21,780 bases of DNA, from assembly GCA_037447605.1 (NCBI GenBank), contig CM074809.1, forward strand, positions 2,015,907 to 2,037,686, written 5' to 3'. This stretch comes from Zygnema circumcarinatum. Lineage: Eukaryota > Streptophyta > Zygnematophyceae > Zygnematales > Zygnemataceae. The position numbers were made by a program, and so were the translations under genes. Each line of letters opens with the position of its first letter. The stretch's first letter is position 1. The notes under the pieces are model-generated. The model made no database searches, was not told the DNA's origin, and worked only from the letters and a program-made list of their open reading frames with translations. Positions 12,000 to 21,780 of this stretch are shown in pieces.

Positions 12000-12326
12000 G
12001 CCGTACGACTGCCTGGCCACCGACCACCAGTCAGACCCATGTGACGTGACGTTTTGTCGGTGCCGTACATTCGTTCACGCAGCCGCCCTCCCTCACTGAT
12101 CGCACGGTCAGAAAATCCGAGCGGATGCGGCGAAAGATTGAGACGCCCTGGACCGTCCATCACGAGACGCTTAAACACATCGACGGTGCAGCAGCTTGTA
12201 CGTGTCCAACTCTGTGCAACGCCCCTGGATACGATCCGTTTTCAGCCCTCACATTCTCGGTACGGCCTTGACTTTCTGTACGGCCGTACAGATTTAATGT
12301 CGCCGTACGACAGTGCGGGCCGTACT
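12000..12326. promoter_or_regulatory. GCCGTAC/GTACGGC motif cluster upstream of NAT
   Basis: Copies at 12000-12006, 12062-12069, 12260-12267, a perfect 12-bp palindrome GTACGGCCGTAC at 12278-12289 (two copies), 12302-12309 and 12319-12326. Seven copies in 327 bp is far above chance for a 7-mer. GTAC is the SBP-domain binding core; the function here is inferred. The cluster lies 270-590 bp upstream of the NAT start and past the 3' side of the Ca2+-ATPase gene. Confidence 0.5.
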
Positions 12327-12330
12327 GAAA

Positions 12331-13185
12331 ATATCGAGATATATCGCAGTGCAGTTGAGGCCCCTCACTGTCCAGGTGAACTCGCAGTCGGATTCGTGGA
12401 CATGTGCAACGGAGGGACGGCGCTACATGTGTGCCCTACAGTACTGCACAACTGAACTGTGTCCCTCAAGCGCTTTGTGATCACTGTTCGCCAAAAGCTG
12501 AACGAGATCTGAATGAACGAGAAAAAAAAAAAAATGAAATCTTCTTCGTCTTCTTTCTGAATGAAAGAGGATTACCATCGCCAGTCCATGTCCCCCTTAA
12601 ACTCCCCTTAAACTCAAGCAAAAAGGAGGAGGGTTAGGCTGAAATCTCGACAGTTCGATGATGGCTTCTTCGAGCCCGCATTGTAGCCCTCCCGAATGTT
12701 GAGATTTCTTCCTTAATTTCGCAACTCTGATTACATTTCATCATTCCCATCTAACCAGGAGATCCCATTCATACTCCAATGGTTATTTCTCAATTCACCA
12801 CATCCAGAAACAACAAGACACCAAAAACCATAAATTCAAGGCTATGTCGTCCTTGCCCTGCTCGCGCCAAAAGAGCCACGAAGGGGCAAAACCGAAAAGT
12901 GGCCCGCTGCTGTTCTCAACAATTGAATTAATCACAAAAAATGTGTGTTCCAGTGCGTGCTCCATGTTGCTGAACATTTGCAGCTCCTCTCCTCGGGGGC
13001 GTCCTGACAGGTAAAGCTGCTGACCAGCCGTCTCTCACGAGGGAGGGGGAATCCGGGCAAAAAAGGGGATCCCTGGGACAGCAAACGAGTTGCGCCGCTC
13101 TACAAAACCATGAATAACAATTGACCTATCCTGCCGAATTCCGCCCCTGCATAGCAAGCCCTACACTTTCTCCCACTCCTACCCG
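12331..13185. other. Intergenic, 3' side of the Ca2+-ATPase gene
   Basis: No convincing coding frame, RNA gene or transposon. It holds a short A-run (about 12522-12534) and a small doubled CCCTTAAACTC motif at about 12593-12616. The part nearest 13185 should be the 3' UTR of the minus-strand ATPase gene. No clear AATAAA on minus is seen close to its stop. Confidence 0.5.
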
Positions 13186-20699
<7,514 letters not shown>

Positions 20700-20806
20700 C
20701 TCGCCTGCAGCCCCTCCCCCCGCTGCCTGAAACCCACACCCTTGCGCCTTTTCCCTTCCTCCTCCCCAGCCGAGTCCTCTACCAACTCCCACACCCTCGA
20801 ATGAGA

Positions 20807-20833
20807 ACAGAGAGAGAGGGGGAGAGAGAGAGT
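20807..20833. repeat. GA microsatellite in the Ca2+-ATPase leader
   Basis: Two GA runs around a GGGG interruption, 110-135 nt upstream of the ATG. On the coding strand this is a CT-rich leader, common in plant 5' UTRs, and may mark the transcribed leader or a pyrimidine-patch core promoter. Confidence 0.7.
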
Positions 20834-20971
20834 TAGAGCGCCCTCCAAGCCGCCGCTGCAACGCTTCCTTTCCCCCCCTGGGAAAACTCTCGCGGGAAGG
20901 GAGGCAGGCGCCGCTGGCGCGCGCCTTCCAGGAACCTGCGCCGCCTGGGAGCGCGCCGCTCAAGAGGGCTC

Positions 20972-20979
20972 CACGTGGC
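20972..20979. promoter_or_regulatory. G-box/ABRE-type element upstream of the Ca2+-ATPase
   Basis: CACGTGGC, about 275 bp upstream of the ATG. Identical to the 8-mers upstream of ALDH (950-957) and NAT (11959-11966). A known bZIP/bHLH target core in plants; use here is inferred. Confidence 0.45.
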
Positions 20980-21022
20980 AGCGGCTCCCGTGGCTTCCAG
21001 AAGCCTGCGAGTAAAAAAGCTG

Positions 21023-21092
21023 CCGCCTGTAGCACCGCCACGGCCAGCTGTAGCGGTGGATGGTGCACAGCTACAGCGAGCGCTACAGGCGG
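21023..21092. repeat. Nested inverted repeat (cruciform/hairpin)
   Basis: Outer arms CCGCCTGTAGC (21023-21033) and GCTACAGGCGG (21082-21092) are perfect 11-bp complements. Inside, GCTGTAGC (21047-21054) pairs with GCTACAGC (21070-21077). Together they form a two-tier hairpin of 70 bp. It lies 325-395 bp upstream of the Ca2+-ATPase ATG. It could be a cruciform in the promoter, a leader hairpin, or the remains of a small inverted-repeat element. Confidence 0.75.
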
Positions 21093-21215
21093 GCCGCTGC
21101 CTGCCCATCAACCAGCTATGGCCATTAGTCGGAGCCAGTCACGACCAATGCTGGAGCTTTCGCATTAGCTATGGCTAATCATCCTAGTGAAGGCCAGACT
21201 GCTTTTTGTGCTCGG

Positions 21216-21224
21216 TATAAATAG
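21216..21224 (+). promoter_or_regulatory. TATA-box-like element, plus strand
   Basis: TATAAATAG in a GC-flanked context (CGG before, CG after) is a near-perfect TATA box reading rightwards. It could serve a plus-strand transcript that begins near 21250 and runs off the right edge. No confirmed gene follows within the window. Confidence 0.35.
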
Positions 21225-21245
21225 CGACTAGTTAGGTTTTAGTCA

Positions 21246-21284
21246 AGACCAGACCATTTTATAAGTAAGAAGTTAGTCTGGTCT
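21246..21284. repeat. 9-bp inverted repeat
   Basis: AGACCAGAC (21246-21254) and GTCTGGTCT (21276-21284) are perfect complements with a 21-nt AT-rich loop. Just right of the TATA-like element. Confidence 0.6.
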
Positions 21285-21317
21285 AGACTAGATCTTAAAT
21301 ATAAAATATTTCCGCCA

Positions 21318-21517
21318 TAGTGCGACTCAATTCCTATAGTGCGACTATATTCCCATAGTGCGACAAGCATGTAACTCGCGCGTCGCATGGGGATCGAGTC
21401 GCACTGTGACGCAAAAGTTGAGGAACTAAAAACCGTCACTTCTACCTCGCATCGCAGGTGCGACCTCGCAAGCACGTCGTCGCAATAGTGTCGCACTATG
21501 ATGAAAAGGTCGCACTA
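21318..21517. repeat. Cluster of TAGTGCGAC repeats in both orientations
   Basis: Direct copies at 21318-21326, 21337-21345 and 21356-21364, spaced exactly 19 bp, followed by inverted GTCGCACT(A) copies at 21398-21405, 21490-21498 and 21509-21517, the last two again 19 bp apart. The DNA between is rich in TCGCA/TGCGA. This direct-then-inverted layout resembles subterminal repeats of a non-autonomous DNA transposon, or an operator-like array. No transposase is seen. Confidence 0.7.
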
Positions 21518-21756
21518 TGGGCACGAAATCGAGGCTCTGGGAGTTAGGATCTGCTTCTAGCCTCAACAACGCGGCCCAAGAAGCAGCCGCGAAGGTTGTT
21601 GTTGCAGCGCCCTCCATGCGTGGGGCTGCCACTTCTCCTCTAGCACTTGTAGAACTCGACATTTTCAATGAATTGCTCAATCACACAAAGCACACTAAAT
21701 GCAAGAGAACAACTCAGCGGAAATATGAAAATGTCAGGAGAAAGCCACCAGCCTAA
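21517..21756 (+). CDS. Short unrecognised ORF at the right edge
   Basis: ATG at 21517 opens 79 codons. The first half is Ala/Ser-rich; the second half, starting LALVELDIFNELL, turns basic with KHTKCKRTTQRK. It lies about 300 bp right of a TATA-like box and starts inside the last TAGTGCGAC repeat. A minus-strand frame of similar size covers the same DNA. No family is recognised and it may be non-coding or part of a mobile element. Confidence 0.15.
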   Translation: MGTKSRLWELGSASSLNNAAQEAAAKVVVAAPSMRGAATSPLALVELDIFNELLNHTKHTKCKRTTQRKYENVRRKPPA

Positions 21757-21780
21757 AACTCCTTAAGATAACGATGAAAT

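Overview
The window is nuclear DNA from a green-lineage eukaryote, most likely a streptophyte (charophyte alga or early-branching land plant). It carries three intron-rich genes (10, 14 and 13 coding exons), all with plant-type products, and nearly all splice sites are GT-AG. I see no bacterial operon, phage, CRISPR array, rRNA or tRNA. The genus cannot be read from the sequence. Roughly even base composition, introns mostly 100-500 nt, about one gene per 7 kb and GC-rich, GA/CT-repeat-rich flanks suggest a compact genome such as that of a Klebsormidium-like alga, but this is inference.

Layout. (1) 1-2196: low-complexity and GC-rich upstream DNA with a 36-bp pyrimidine tandem repeat, an AT-rich block, a 14-bp CATG-rich minisatellite, G-box and GTACGG motif clusters and a G-quadruplex-type tract. 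(2) 2197-5832, plus strand: a class 3 aldehyde dehydrogenase, 10 coding exons, 498 aa. (3) 5833-6608: convergent 3' ends. (4) 6609-11733, minus strand: a nucleobase-ascorbate transporter (NAT/SLC23), 14 coding exons, 591 aa (557 if a suspected 102-nt extra intron is real). (5) 11734-13185: NAT promoter side, then the 3' side of the next gene. (6) 13186-20699, minus strand: an ER-type (SERCA-like, P-type IIA) Ca2+-ATPase, 13 coding exons, 1051 aa, with all calcium-site residues and a KxKxx C-terminus. (7) 20700-21780: its 5' side, with a G-box, a nested inverted repeat, a TATA-like element and a cluster of TAGTGCGAC repeats in both orientations.

All three gene models were joined by hand. Exon phases close exactly, and each junction restores the conserved family sequence. 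Several small exons (for example NAT exon 5, 10186-10261) were found only this way. The three genes do not form one pathway: aldehyde detoxification, ascorbate or nucleobase uptake, and ER calcium loading. They are linked only by a stress theme and by G-box (CACGTG) elements upstream of each.

I did not find a convincing new biological system. The best leads are the animal-SVCT-like character of the NAT with its odd Cys-rich N-terminus or retained intron, the GTACGG/GCCGTAC clusters in two promoters, the strand-biased CT tracts in introns, and the TAGTGCGAC repeat cluster at the right edge.
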